A DNA stretch of 42,413 nt, taken from the IMG/VR virus record IMGVR_UViG_3300017917_001979, positions 1 through 42,413 of that record, one strand, 5' to 3'. Below, piece by piece: positions 28,272-35,723 of this stretch; position 1 is the stretch's first letter; the number at the start of each line of letters is the position of its first letter. Under the pieces are notes generated by a model that was not told where the DNA came from, did not search any database, and saw only the letters and a program-made list of their open reading frames with translations. The position numbers were made by a program, and so were the translations under genes. The DNA is from a virus.

Positions 28272-31200
28272 ATGGCACTAATTTCCCCAGGAGTACAGGT
28301 TACCGTAAGTGACGAAAGTCAATATCAACCAACCGCGGTCGGTACCGTACCATACATACTTATTGCAACAGCTCAAGACAAGCTGGACCAGTCAGGTTCT
28401 GCGATTGCTAGCGGTACTACACAAGCAAACGCTGAAAGATTATATACAGTAACTAGCCAACGTGAATTAATTAGTACGTTTGGCTACCCAGTATTCCAAC
28501 AAGACGCTAACGGCAACCCAATCAATGGTGATGAGCGTAATGAATATGGTTTACTAGCAGCATACAGCGCATTAGGTGTGGCTAATCGTGTGTATGTACA
28601 ACGTGCTGATGTTGATTTGAATCAACTTGAAGGCACAGCAATCCGCCCAACTGGAACACCACCAGACGGAATTTATTGGTTAGATTTAGGATTTAGCCAA
28701 CTTGGTCTACATGAATTTGTAGTAACAGGCGATTCTGCATCATTTAACAATGTCACAGCAGACATCATCACAGACGCTGATTATTTAGGCGGTGGTGGCG
28801 CACCAATTAGTTCCTACGGAGCAATTGGCGATTACGCTGTAAATGCTACTATTACATCAGTTCCTGTATATTTAAAACGCTATGACAACACATGGGTATT
28901 AGTTGGTTCCAACGCATGGAAACTAGCGGTACCTACTATTGTTGGTAGCGAATCTAATCCAACAACATTAGCAAGTGGTCAAAAGTTTGTAATTAACGGA
29001 TCAAACGTAACACTAACAGGTTCTACAGTTTCTTCTGTAGCGACAGATATCGCATCTGCAGGTATTCAAGGTGTTACAGCTACAGTTAATACAAGTGGAC
29101 AGTTAGAAATCCGCGCAGATGGAACAGCCGCAAGTACTGGTAATGTATCTCTTCCAGATGGTAAGATTGTTATTAAATCAGGAACAACTGTTGGTGCAAC
29201 TGACGCCGCAGAAAAACTTGGTTTATTTACTGCCGCAGAACTAGCCGCTAACGTACACATAACTGGTAAAACATTGTTTGTACCAGCAGTACAGTTCAGC
29301 GACTATAGAGATGTTCCAGCATGGCGCCCAACAGATGCTACACCACGTCCAAGTGGTAGTGTGTGGTTTAAAACAAGCGCAGTTGGTAACGGTGCAGTTT
29401 TCCCAATTAAACAATATAGTTCAACTCTAGCAGGATTTACACTACTAGCAACTCCATTGTATCAAGACGATTTTGCGGCTGTATACGGTTTAGATCCAGT
29501 AGGCGGTGGTACACAAATTACCGCAGGATCTTTATATGTAAAATATGATACACTAGGTACTAACACAGCAACATTTAAAGTTTATCTAAAACAAGTTGCT
29601 GGTGTATTAAAAGTAACAGGTAGTGTCCCTGCAAGTCCATTTGTACTTGATGCAGGCGATTCTTTCACTATGGAAGTAAGCGTTCCAGGTACAGAAGTAA
29701 CACAATCTGCTACTATCACACTGCCCGACGAAGGCGGTGGCGACTGTTCAGCTGAAGGTTTAGTGGCTGCAATTTTAGCTGCTAATTTGCCTAACGTAGT
29801 AGCAAACGTTGAATCTAGTGGTGCAATCAGCATTAGTCACTTAGCAGGCGGTTTAATTAAATTCACCTACGGTGTAGGTACTGTACTAGCTGATATTGGA
29901 ATCACTGCAGCAACACCGGCAGATAATATCCAAATTATTACTGCTGGACAAGTATATCTAGCAAGCCCATGGACTCCGTTGGCATATACTGCTTCTACAA
30001 CAGCACCATTTAGTGATCCTGTAGATGGCACACTATGGTACTATAATAATCCATTAGAAGTTGATATCATGGTTCATGATGGCAGCGGTTGGAAAGGTTA
30101 TGGCACTGTAGCTAACGATGCTCGTGGTTATGATTTAACAAATACCGATCCTGAAGGCCCAATATTAAGTGCTACACAGCCAAGTAAACAAGCTGATGGT
30201 ACTACAAACGTTGTAGCGGGTGATTTGTGGGTAGACACTAGTGATTTAGAGAACTATCCTGTGATTCGTCGTTATAATGGTACAACTTGGGATCTAATTG
30301 ACAATACTGATCAAGTTACATCTGATGGTATCGTTTTTGCAGATGCTCGTTGGGGCACCAATGGCGATATTAATCCAATTACTGGTGAATTACCATTTAT
30401 TAGAGATTTATCACTAAGCAATTATATTGACGATGATTGTCCAGATTATCGTTTATACCCACGCGGTAGTTTATTATTCAACACACGTCGCAGTGGTTAC
30501 AATGTTAAACGTTTTGAAAGCGAGTGGTTTAGTAACCCTGATAGATTTACAGGTACAGTTAACCCAACAGTTAAATCTGCCTGGGTAACACACAGTGGTG
30601 TAGCTCCTGATGGCGTTCCATATTTTGGAAGCAAAGCACAACGTAACACTGTAGTTGAAGCACTAAAAGCCGCAGTTGAGTCAAGTGTAAACTTACGTGA
30701 AGAACAAGTTGAATTTAACTTGATGGTATGCCCAGGCTACCCAGAGTTAATCAACAACTTAATTACATTAAACAACGATCGTAAACAGACAGCGTTTATT
30801 ATTGGTGACAGCCCACTAACATTGAACAGTAGTTCAACTAGTGTACAAGCATGGTCTGCCAATGAAAACTTAGCCACTGATAACGGTCCTGACGGTCTAG
30901 TAGCAACCAGTGAGTATGTGGGTGTTTACTATCCAAGCGGATTAGCAACAAACTTAGATGGTAACAGTGTAGTTGTACCACCAAGTCATGCTATGTTACG
31001 TACATACATCCGTAGCGATAACCAAAGCTATCCATGGTTTGCTCCAGCTGGTGTACGTCGTGGTGTACTAGACAATATCAGCTCTATTGGTTACATTGAT
31101 ACCACTGATAGTAATGTGTTTAAATCAATTGGTGTAACACAAGGTCTACGTGATGTATTGTACACTAACCGTGTTAACCCATTAACAGTATTACCTGGCG

Positions 31201-31574
31201 TAGGTTTAGTGGCATACGGACAAAAAACACGTAGTCCAATGACTAGTGCAATGGATCGTGTTAACGTGGCTCGTCTAATATGTTATCTACGCCTAGTACT
31301 AGATAAAGTTGCTCGTCCGTTCATCTTTGAACCAAACGACACTATTACACGTAATCAAGTTAAGAGTGCGTTTGAAGCAGTGTTAAACGACTTAGTTGCT
31401 AAACGTGGTTTATACGACTACCTAGTAGTTTGTGATGACACCAACAATACTCCAGATCGTATCGATCGTAACGAGTTGTGGATTGACATCGCAATTGAAC
31501 CAGTTAAGGCCATTGAGTTTATCTATATTCCAGTACGTATCAAAGGCACTGGCGATATAGCTGCTGGATTATAA
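28272..31574 (+). CDS. gp18: Tail sheath protein gp18, enlarged
   Basis: The contractile sheath subunit. The start M-A-L-I-S-P-G-V-Q-V-T-V-S-D-E-S and the C-terminal half (P-W-F-A-P-A-G-V-R-R-G, then P-G-V-G-L-V-A-Y-G-Q-K-T and the closing V-R-I-K-G-T-G-D-I-A) are classic T4-like sheath motifs. At 1100 aa it is far longer than T4 gp18 (659 aa). Residues 1-125 and about 700-1100 are conserved; the middle, roughly 130-690, is an insertion of several beta modules. Three segments there have the pattern G-(T/D/S)-L/V-W followed by a short strand and a Trp turn, for example R-Y-N-G-T-T-W-D-L. Insertions of this kind would decorate the outside of the sheath. It is followed by a strong hairpin and gp19. 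Confidence 0.95.
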   Translation: MALISPGVQVTVSDESQYQPTAVGTVPYILIATAQDKLDQSGSAIASGTTQANAERLYTVTSQRELISTFGYPVFQQDANGNPINGDERNEYGLLAAYSALGVANRVYVQRADVDLNQLEGTAIRPTGTPPDGIYWLDLGFSQLGLHEFVVTGDSASFNNVTADIITDADYLGGGGAPISSYGAIGDYAVNATITSVPVYLKRYDNTWVLVGSNAWKLAVPTIVGSESNPTTLASGQKFVINGSNVTLTGSTVSSVATDIASAGIQGVTATVNTSGQLEIRADGTAASTGNVSLPDGKIVIKSGTTVGATDAAEKLGLFTAAELAANVHITGKTLFVPAVQFSDYRDVPAWRPTDATPRPSGSVWFKTSAVGNGAVFPIKQYSSTLAGFTLLATPLYQDDFAAVYGLDPVGGGTQITAGSLYVKYDTLGTNTATFKVYLKQVAGVLKVTGSVPASPFVLDAGDSFTMEVSVPGTEVTQSATITLPDEGGGDCSAEGLVAAILAANLPNVVANVESSGAISISHLAGGLIKFTYGVGTVLADIGITAATPADNIQIITAGQVYLASPWTPLAYTASTTAPFSDPVDGTLWYYNNPLEVDIMVHDGSGWKGYGTVANDARGYDLTNTDPEGPILSATQPSKQADGTTNVVAGDLWVDTSDLENYPVIRRYNGTTWDLIDNTDQVTSDGIVFADARWGTNGDINPITGELPFIRDLSLSNYIDDDCPDYRLYPRGSLLFNTRRSGYNVKRFESEWFSNPDRFTGTVNPTVKSAWVTHSGVAPDGVPYFGSKAQRNTVVEALKAAVESSVNLREEQVEFNLMVCPGYPELINNLITLNNDRKQTAFIIGDSPLTLNSSSTSVQAWSANENLATDNGPDGLVATSEYVGVYYPSGLATNLDGNSVVVPPSHAMLRTYIRSDNQSYPWFAPAGVRRGVLDNISSIGYIDTTDSNVFKSIGVTQGLRDVLYTNRVNPLTVLPGVGLVAYGQKTRSPMTSAMDRVNVARLICYLRLVLDKVARPFIFEPNDTITRNQVKSAFEAVLNDLVAKRGLYDYLVVCDDTNNTPDRIDRNELWIDIAIEPVKAIEFIYIPVRIKGTGDIAAGL

Positions 31575-31577
31575 TCA

Positions 31578-31585
31578 ATTAAATA
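31578..31585 (+). promoter_or_regulatory. Possible late promoter ATTAAATA
   Basis: The octamer starts 4 nt after the gp18 stop and would produce a gp19 leader containing the hairpin at 31585-31620. It is weaker than the second candidate at 31633. Confidence 0.4.
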
Positions 31586-31620
31586 CGCATATTATGGAGG
31601 AGGAGACTCCTCCATAGCGT
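31585..31620 (+). promoter_or_regulatory. Perfect 10-bp hairpin between gp18 and gp19
   Basis: TATGGAGGAG (31593-31602), loop GAGA, CTCCTCCATA (31607-31616). ACGC (31585-31588) and GCGT (31617-31620) extend it by 4 bp across a 4-nt bulge. There is no T tract, so RNA processing or protection of the gp18 3' end is more likely than termination. Confidence 0.85.
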
Positions 31621-31632
31621 AAGTGAAAAACA

Positions 31633-31640
31633 GGTAAATA
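31633..31640 (+). promoter_or_regulatory. Late promoter GGTAAATA for gp19
   Basis: The octamer ends 21 nt before the gp19 ATG, with the SD AAGGAAG in between. Confidence 0.6.
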
Positions 31641-31661
31641 TATAAAACAAGGAAGAAAAAG

Positions 31662-32297
31662 ATGGCAACATCATCATTAAACAAATTTACAGTTCCGTTA
31701 GCTACTAACCAAAGTGCTAGTACTCAAGGTCTGTTGATGCCTAAGTTAAAATTCCGCTTCCGCGTGAGTTTTGAAAACTTTGGTGTTAGCCAACCTACTT
31801 CAGAGCTAACTAAACAGGTAATGGATTTTAAACGTCCAGTGCTAACATTTGATCCACTGGAAATTCCTATCTACAATAGCCGTGTTTACTACGCTGGTAA
31901 GCCTACATGGGAACCAGTTACATGTACATTACGTGATGATGCAGGTGGCGAAGTTTCTAGACTTGTTGGCGAACAATTACAAAAACAATTCGACTTCATG
32001 GAGCAATCAAGTGCTGCTACAGGTATTGACTATAAATTCTTAACACGTTTTGAAGTGTTAGATGGCGGCAATGGTGCTAATGAACTTACAGTATTAGAAA
32101 CATGGGAAATGTATGGTTGCTTCTTAACTAGCGTTGACTATGCTAATGCTGAGTATTCATCAAATGATCCGATGACATTAACATTAAACATTCGTTACGA
32201 TAACGCAATCCAAACTCCAATTGGTACAGGCGTTGGCAGCGAAATTGGCAGAGCTTTTGTAAGATCTGTAGGTGGTGTTGGAGCAATTACTGGCTAA
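31662..32297 (+). CDS. gp19: Tail tube protein gp19
   Basis: This is the tube subunit that stacks in hexamers inside the sheath. It directly follows gp18 as in T4. The 211-aa protein (T4 gp19: 163 aa) has the family's pattern: F-R-F-R-V-S-F-E-N-F early, then F-K-R-P-V-L-T-F-D-P, P-T-W-E-P-V-T-C-T-L-R-D-D, L-E-T-W-E-M-Y-G-C-F-L, and M-T-L-T-L-N-I-R-Y-D-N-A near the end. The extra length is an N-terminal Ser/Gln-rich tail, a longer loop, and a Gly-rich C-terminus. It has its own late promoter, a good SD (AAGGAAG) and a strong terminator, so it can be expressed at high level independently of gp18. Confidence 0.93.
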   Translation: MATSSLNKFTVPLATNQSASTQGLLMPKLKFRFRVSFENFGVSQPTSELTKQVMDFKRPVLTFDPLEIPIYNSRVYYAGKPTWEPVTCTLRDDAGGEVSRLVGEQLQKQFDFMEQSSAATGIDYKFLTRFEVLDGGNGANELTVLETWEMYGCFLTSVDYANAEYSSNDPMTLTLNIRYDNAIQTPIGTGVGSEIGRAFVRSVGGVGAITG

Positions 32298-32324
32298 TAG
32301 TCAGACGAAAAGTTACAAAACACG

Positions 32325-32351
32325 AGCCCGGGTTAAAATCCGGGCTTTTTT
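32325..32351 (+). terminator. Intrinsic terminator after gp19
   Basis: AGCCCGG (32325-32331), an 8-nt loop region GTTAAAAT, and CCGGGCT (32340-32346) followed by a run of T. Confidence 0.93.
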
Positions 32352-32356
32352 ATTGC

Positions 32357-32364
32357 CATAAATA
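32357..32364 (+). promoter_or_regulatory. Late promoter CATAAATA
   Basis: It lies just after the gp19 terminator and ends 18 nt before the ATG at 32383. Only a weak SD (TGGAAT) is present. Confidence 0.65.
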
Positions 32365-32382
32365 ATATAAATGGAATAAACA

Positions 32383-33483
32383 ATGGCCTTATTTGGAAAT
32401 CAGTTCTTAAATCAAATCGCTACAGGCGATCAGATCCGTGATTATCAACACGGTGCACGAACTTTTGTTGACGGCGTTTATAGACTAGGTCCAAAATCAC
32501 AGGCACTATATCATGTTTACATTGATGTCAATCCAAGTGTAAACTATAACGATCCAAGCGAAATAGGCTTAATGGCAAAGAACGTAACCTTGCCAAGATA
32601 TACTGTACAAAATCGTGTGTTAAATGCTTATAACAGAAAAAATATTGTACAGGAAAAAATAAACTACGAGCCAATAAACATTACTTTTCATGATGACAGT
32701 GCTGATGTGGTACTAAAATTCTGGAAAGGTTATTACGAACATTATTATCGCGACGCCGATCATGACGAAGCCTTGTTTAAAATGGCGCACAAATATAAAG
32801 ACCGTGCTACACAAAAATGGGGGTATGGCCCAATTAACGGATCAAGTATTGACGGGTCGCTGGCATACATTAACAGCATACGAATTTATAGTTTCCACCA
32901 AAAAACTTTTACTAGCTATGTATTAGTAAAACCTACAATTATAAACTTCCAACATGGACAGCACACAGCCGGTGAATACGGACTAATGGAACATACTATG
33001 ACAGTCGCATATGAGGCTGTGAAGTATGAAACTGGACCAGTGAGTGCATCTACAGTACAAGGATTTAATAGAGGTCACTACGATAATACTCCTAGCCCGT
33101 TGAGTACCTTAGGCGGCGGAACTCGTAGTATACTTGGCCCGGGTGGTCTGGTACAAGGAGTGGGCGATATAATTGGCGCAGTACAGAGTGGCAATTTCCT
33201 AGGAGCGGCTATAACTGGAGTTCGCGTAGCCAACAACGCAAGAAATATCAGCCTCAAAGACGCAGCAAGAGCAGAACTAACACAAACCGCTGTAAACATC
33301 TTACGCGGCAACAATCCTACTAGTCCAATATTTGTTCCTACCTCGGGCACAATTAAAGATGGGCTAGCCAAGGCAACACAGGCTATATCCGGAATAGGCA
33401 ACGGTAGAAGTACCGGTTTAAATAACATAAATTCACAGAATAACGTTGGTCCAAATCCATTAATAACCAATATCTTTAGATAA
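32383..33483 (+). CDS. Baseplate tail-tube initiator-like protein (gp54/gp48 type)
   Basis: A 366-aa protein placed right after the tube gene. The N-terminal 220 residues have the tube-like layout: V-Y-H-V-Y-I-D-V-N-P early, V-T-L-P-R-Y-T-V, N-Y-E-P-I-N-I-T-F-H-D-D-S, and M-E-H-T-M-T-V-A-Y-E-A-V-K-Y. The same strand order is seen in gp19 and in T4 gp54 and gp48, the proteins that start the tube on the baseplate. The C-terminal 140 residues are Gly/Ala/Ile-rich (G-P-G-G-L-V-Q-G-V-G-D-I-I-G-A-V) and end in a polar tail, a layout similar to T4 gp54. I cannot decide between gp54 and gp48 from the sequence. Length is close to both (320 and 364 aa). It starts a unit reaching gp4 at 34561. Confidence 0.6.
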   Translation: MALFGNQFLNQIATGDQIRDYQHGARTFVDGVYRLGPKSQALYHVYIDVNPSVNYNDPSEIGLMAKNVTLPRYTVQNRVLNAYNRKNIVQEKINYEPINITFHDDSADVVLKFWKGYYEHYYRDADHDEALFKMAHKYKDRATQKWGYGPINGSSIDGSLAYINSIRIYSFHQKTFTSYVLVKPTIINFQHGQHTAGEYGLMEHTMTVAYEAVKYETGPVSASTVQGFNRGHYDNTPSPLSTLGGGTRSILGPGGLVQGVGDIIGAVQSGNFLGAAITGVRVANNARNISLKDAARAELTQTAVNILRGNNPTSPIFVPTSGTIKDGLAKATQAISGIGNGRSTGLNNINSQNNVGPNPLITNIFR

Positions 33484-33491
33484 GGTAAAAT

Positions 33492-34130
33492 ATGAAAATT
33501 TCAGGAAATTTGCCACCGGTAGCTACTATCAACGAAGCACCCGGATATTTTGAAAACATAAATCAACCAGTGGTGTCAGTTAGTCAAAACGTTGACGACG
33601 CAGTTATTGGTTTTTTTGAATCAATTACAGGTAATAAAGAATCTGGCACAACTTTAGCTTCAGCAGTATTGTATACCTCTGCTAGCAGAGGCATAGAACC
33701 AATGTTACTAATTGACGAACTCAGACGAATGAAGTCAGGCAAGCTAAAGGAAGATCTACAACCAGTTGATGCTGCATTGTTTAACAGTGAGTTTGATTCA
33801 TACTCGGCAATCTTAGAAAATTTAAACGATTTTGGCATGGGACAATTATTTTATAATCCTACCCTAAATGTATTTTATCAAAAACAATATAATAACTCTA
33901 CACAACAAGAAGTATTGGCTACTATAACTGGTTACCGTGCTGAACGAATAGTTACCATTACAGGTGACGTATTGTTTAATTATTTTATAGTTAAACAGGT
34001 GCGCGAGGAAAACGAACTTAATGCCTATTTAACGATGTTATTAAATCTAGACAGAGTGAATACTAGTCTGTTGGGTATCAGTAATCAACCACAGACAAAC
34101 AAATATATTAAAAGAGCTATTCTACCCTAA
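33492..34130 (+). CDS. Virion or assembly protein of unknown function, 212 aa
   Basis: No named family recognised. The central part (D-A-V-I-G-F-F-E-S-I-T-G, then T-L-A-S-A-V-L-Y-T-S, P-M-L-L-I-D-E-L-R-R-M) and the closing L-N-A-Y-L-T-M-L-L-N-L-D-R-V with N-K-Y-I-K-R-A-I-L-P look like conserved blocks of a helical late protein. I have seen similar blocks in uncharacterised genes of aquatic T4-like phages near tail genes. The ATG follows AAGG 8 bp after the tube-initiator gene, and its stop overlaps the gp4 ATG by 1 nt, so it is co-expressed with tail/head completion genes. Baseplate or neck assembly is a guess from position. Confidence 0.6.
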   Translation: MKISGNLPPVATINEAPGYFENINQPVVSVSQNVDDAVIGFFESITGNKESGTTLASAVLYTSASRGIEPMLLIDELRRMKSGKLKEDLQPVDAALFNSEFDSYSAILENLNDFGMGQLFYNPTLNVFYQKQYNNSTQQEVLATITGYRAERIVTITGDVLFNYFIVKQVREENELNAYLTMLLNLDRVNTSLLGISNQPQTNKYIKRAILP

Positions 34131-34561
34131 TGAGCAAATATGCACAAGGAAAATATCAAATAAAAAACCCAGAAAAGTATATAGGCAAAAAAATGCCTAC
34201 ATACAGAAGCAGCTGGGAGTTTACCTTTTGCAGTTTTTGTGACAACAATCCAGCAGTAATAAACTGGGCCAGTGAAGCTATCCAGATTCCTTACTTTAAT
34301 CCTGTAAGCGGCAAACAAACAATATATGTTCCAGATTTTCTCATTGTCTACACAGACAAGAATCAACGTAAACACACTGAGCTAGTAGAAATTAAACCAA
34401 GCAAAGAAGTAACAATGGAAACTGCTAAAAGCTATAGGGATAAACTTATGGTAGCAGTTAACATGGCTAAATGGGCCGCCGCTGATGCGTGGGCACGTGC
34501 CAACAATATTCGTTTTCGTGTAGTAACCGAATACGACATCTTCAAAAACGTAAAACGTTAA
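34130..34561 (+). CDS. gp4: Head completion protein gp4, TnsA/PD-(D/E)xK-like
   Basis: A 143-aa basic protein (T4 gp4: 150 aa), required in T4 to finish DNA-filled heads before tail joining. The conserved block Y-R-S-S-W-E-F-T-F-C is followed by I-Q-I-P-Y, Y-V-P-D69-F and E-L-V-E87-I-K89-P. With E30 these give the PD-(D/E)xK / TnsA N-domain nuclease signature, so trimming or capping of DNA at the portal is plausible. Its ATG overlaps the preceding stop (TAATG). The stop is followed at once by the gp16 promoter and ATG. Confidence 0.9.
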   Translation: MSKYAQGKYQIKNPEKYIGKKMPTYRSSWEFTFCSFCDNNPAVINWASEAIQIPYFNPVSGKQTIYVPDFLIVYTDKNQRKHTELVEIKPSKEVTMETAKSYRDKLMVAVNMAKWAAADAWARANNIRFRVVTEYDIFKNVKR

Positions 34562-34564
34562 ATA
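34557..34564 (+). promoter_or_regulatory. Late promoter GTTAAATA for gp16
   Basis: The octamer overlaps the end of gp4 and ends 7 nt (CATTACT) before the gp16 ATG at 34572. No SD is present, and the predicted leader is at most about two nucleotides. Confidence 0.55.
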
Positions 34565-34571
34565 CATTACT

Positions 34572-35075
34572 ATGACACAAAAACTAAGTGAACTATTTAA
34601 TTTACCTGCCTCTGAAGAGATTACAACCGAAGAAGCAACGCATACGATTGAAGAAAATCGTGAACTGATTGAAGCAGTGGACACAGCTATAGATAAGATT
34701 GATGCTGCCCTGCCGTTTGTTAACGACCTGGACACTAGCGATAAAGAATTGGACGAACTGAGCGAACTAGCCAAAGAAAAGTTCCAAGATCTTGTTGATC
34801 TAGGTATGAATGTGGAAGCACGTTTTAGTGGACATATCTTAGCTACCGCAGGAACACTGTTAGGACATGCTATTACAGCTAAACAAGCTAAGTTAGATAA
34901 AAAATTGCGCATGGTTGATTTGCAACTTAAAAAAGCACGCCTTGATCATCAAATTGAGCAGGCAGAAAAGAAAAACGACGGCGAACGCATCATTGACGCA
35001 GAAGACGGCCAAGGTGTTGTTATTGATCGTAACGAGCTACTAAAGCAAATTTTAGGCAACCACTCCAACAAATAA
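34572..35075 (+). CDS. gp16: Terminase small subunit gp16
   Basis: A 167-aa acidic helical protein (T4 gp16: 164 aa) that recognises or stimulates DNA for packaging by gp17. The layout fits: an acidic N-terminal third (E-E-I-T-T-E-E-A-T), a central coiled-coil helix (L-D-E-L-S-E-L-A-K-E-K-F-Q-D-L-V-D-L-G-M-N), then A-R-F-S-G-H-I-L-A-T-A-G-T-L-L-G-H-A-I-T-A-K, a conserved stretch of the family, and a basic/acidic C-terminal helix. The gp17 gene is not adjacent as in T4 but 3.3 kb downstream. No SD precedes the ATG; the promoter octamer ends 7 nt upstream. Confidence 0.88.
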   Translation: MTQKLSELFNLPASEEITTEEATHTIEENRELIEAVDTAIDKIDAALPFVNDLDTSDKELDELSELAKEKFQDLVDLGMNVEARFSGHILATAGTLLGHAITAKQAKLDKKLRMVDLQLKKARLDHQIEQAEKKNDGERIIDAEDGQGVVIDRNELLKQILGNHSNK

Positions 35076-35088
35076 TCTGCGCAGTTTG

Positions 35089-35096
35089 CATAAATA
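35089..35096 (+). promoter_or_regulatory. Late promoter CATAAATA
   Basis: The octamer lies in the 42-bp gap after gp16, ending 21 nt before the ATG at 35118. ATAGGA serves as SD. Confidence 0.6.
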
Positions 35097-35117
35097 ACAA
35101 ATATAGGATCCTTATGT

Positions 35118-35723
35118 ATGAAGAATTTTTTACAACATTTAACAGAAGCACAAAAAACATACGAGTTTCGTATTAAAATTGCCAACATTGATCCAGCTGA
35201 AAATTTAGATCGTCTAAAAAATGCGCTAGAAGCATATGGCCTTGAGTCACTGAGTGATCCAAAGCGTTTGCCTATTATGGAAAGCGATATTGACTTTCCT
35301 AGCATGAAAAATTGCCAGATTTATCTAATTGATGCTGTGTTAAAATATCCGGTAAACGATCAACAACTATTGGCTATCATTGCTGAACGTGCTGGTTACC
35401 CTCATAATCAAGTATTAGTGGTACCTAAGAACCATCCAGAAGAAATCTGGCGTTGGAATGTTGATGGGCAGAGCGAGTTGCGTGAATTTAAGAAAGGCGA
35501 AAGCGTATTAGACAAACCTCTAGAAGAAGTAAAGAATGAGGAAGCTAGCAAACAATATGCAACTGCCGGTAGTCTGTTAAAAGAATTAAGCACAGCTAAA
35601 TTTGACATTGAAGGTACAGAATCAGCAGATGGCAAAACATTAAATGACATTCCTACAGGAGACGTAAGCCCAGTAGGTAGCCATCAGAATAAAATTACAA
35701 GCCCAGTAAAAGGACAAAGATAA
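35118..35723 (+). CDS. Putative internal head protein, 201 aa
   Basis: No family recognised. The N-terminus M-K-N-F-L-Q-H-L-T-E followed by A resembles the T4 capsid-targeting sequence (M-K-T-Y-Q-E-F-I-A-E) and ends in an L-x-E/A site suited to gp21 cleavage. Residues 15-130 look like a compact alpha/beta domain (E-F-R-I-K-I-A-N-I-D, then Y-P-H-N-Q-V-L-V-V-P). The C-terminal 60 residues are disordered and polar. A second ATG at 35114 is in another frame and soon closes. The stop overlaps the next ATG by 1 nt (TAATG). Packaging in the head is inferred from the N-terminus and from position between gp16 and gp17. Confidence 0.65.
   Translation: MKNFLQHLTEAQKTYEFRIKIANIDPAENLDRLKNALEAYGLESLSDPKRLPIMESDIDFPSMKNCQIYLIDAVLKYPVNDQQLLAIIAERAGYPHNQVLVVPKNHPEEIWRWNVDGQSELREFKKGESVLDKPLEEVKNEEASKQYATAGSLLKELSTAKFDIEGTESADGKTLNDIPTGDVSPVGSHQNKITSPVKGQR

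Noticed and set aside
35114-35117. ATG at 35114 as start of the gene after gp16
   Set aside because: Its frame soon closes, whereas the ATG at 35118 opens the 201-aa gene with proper spacing from AGGA.
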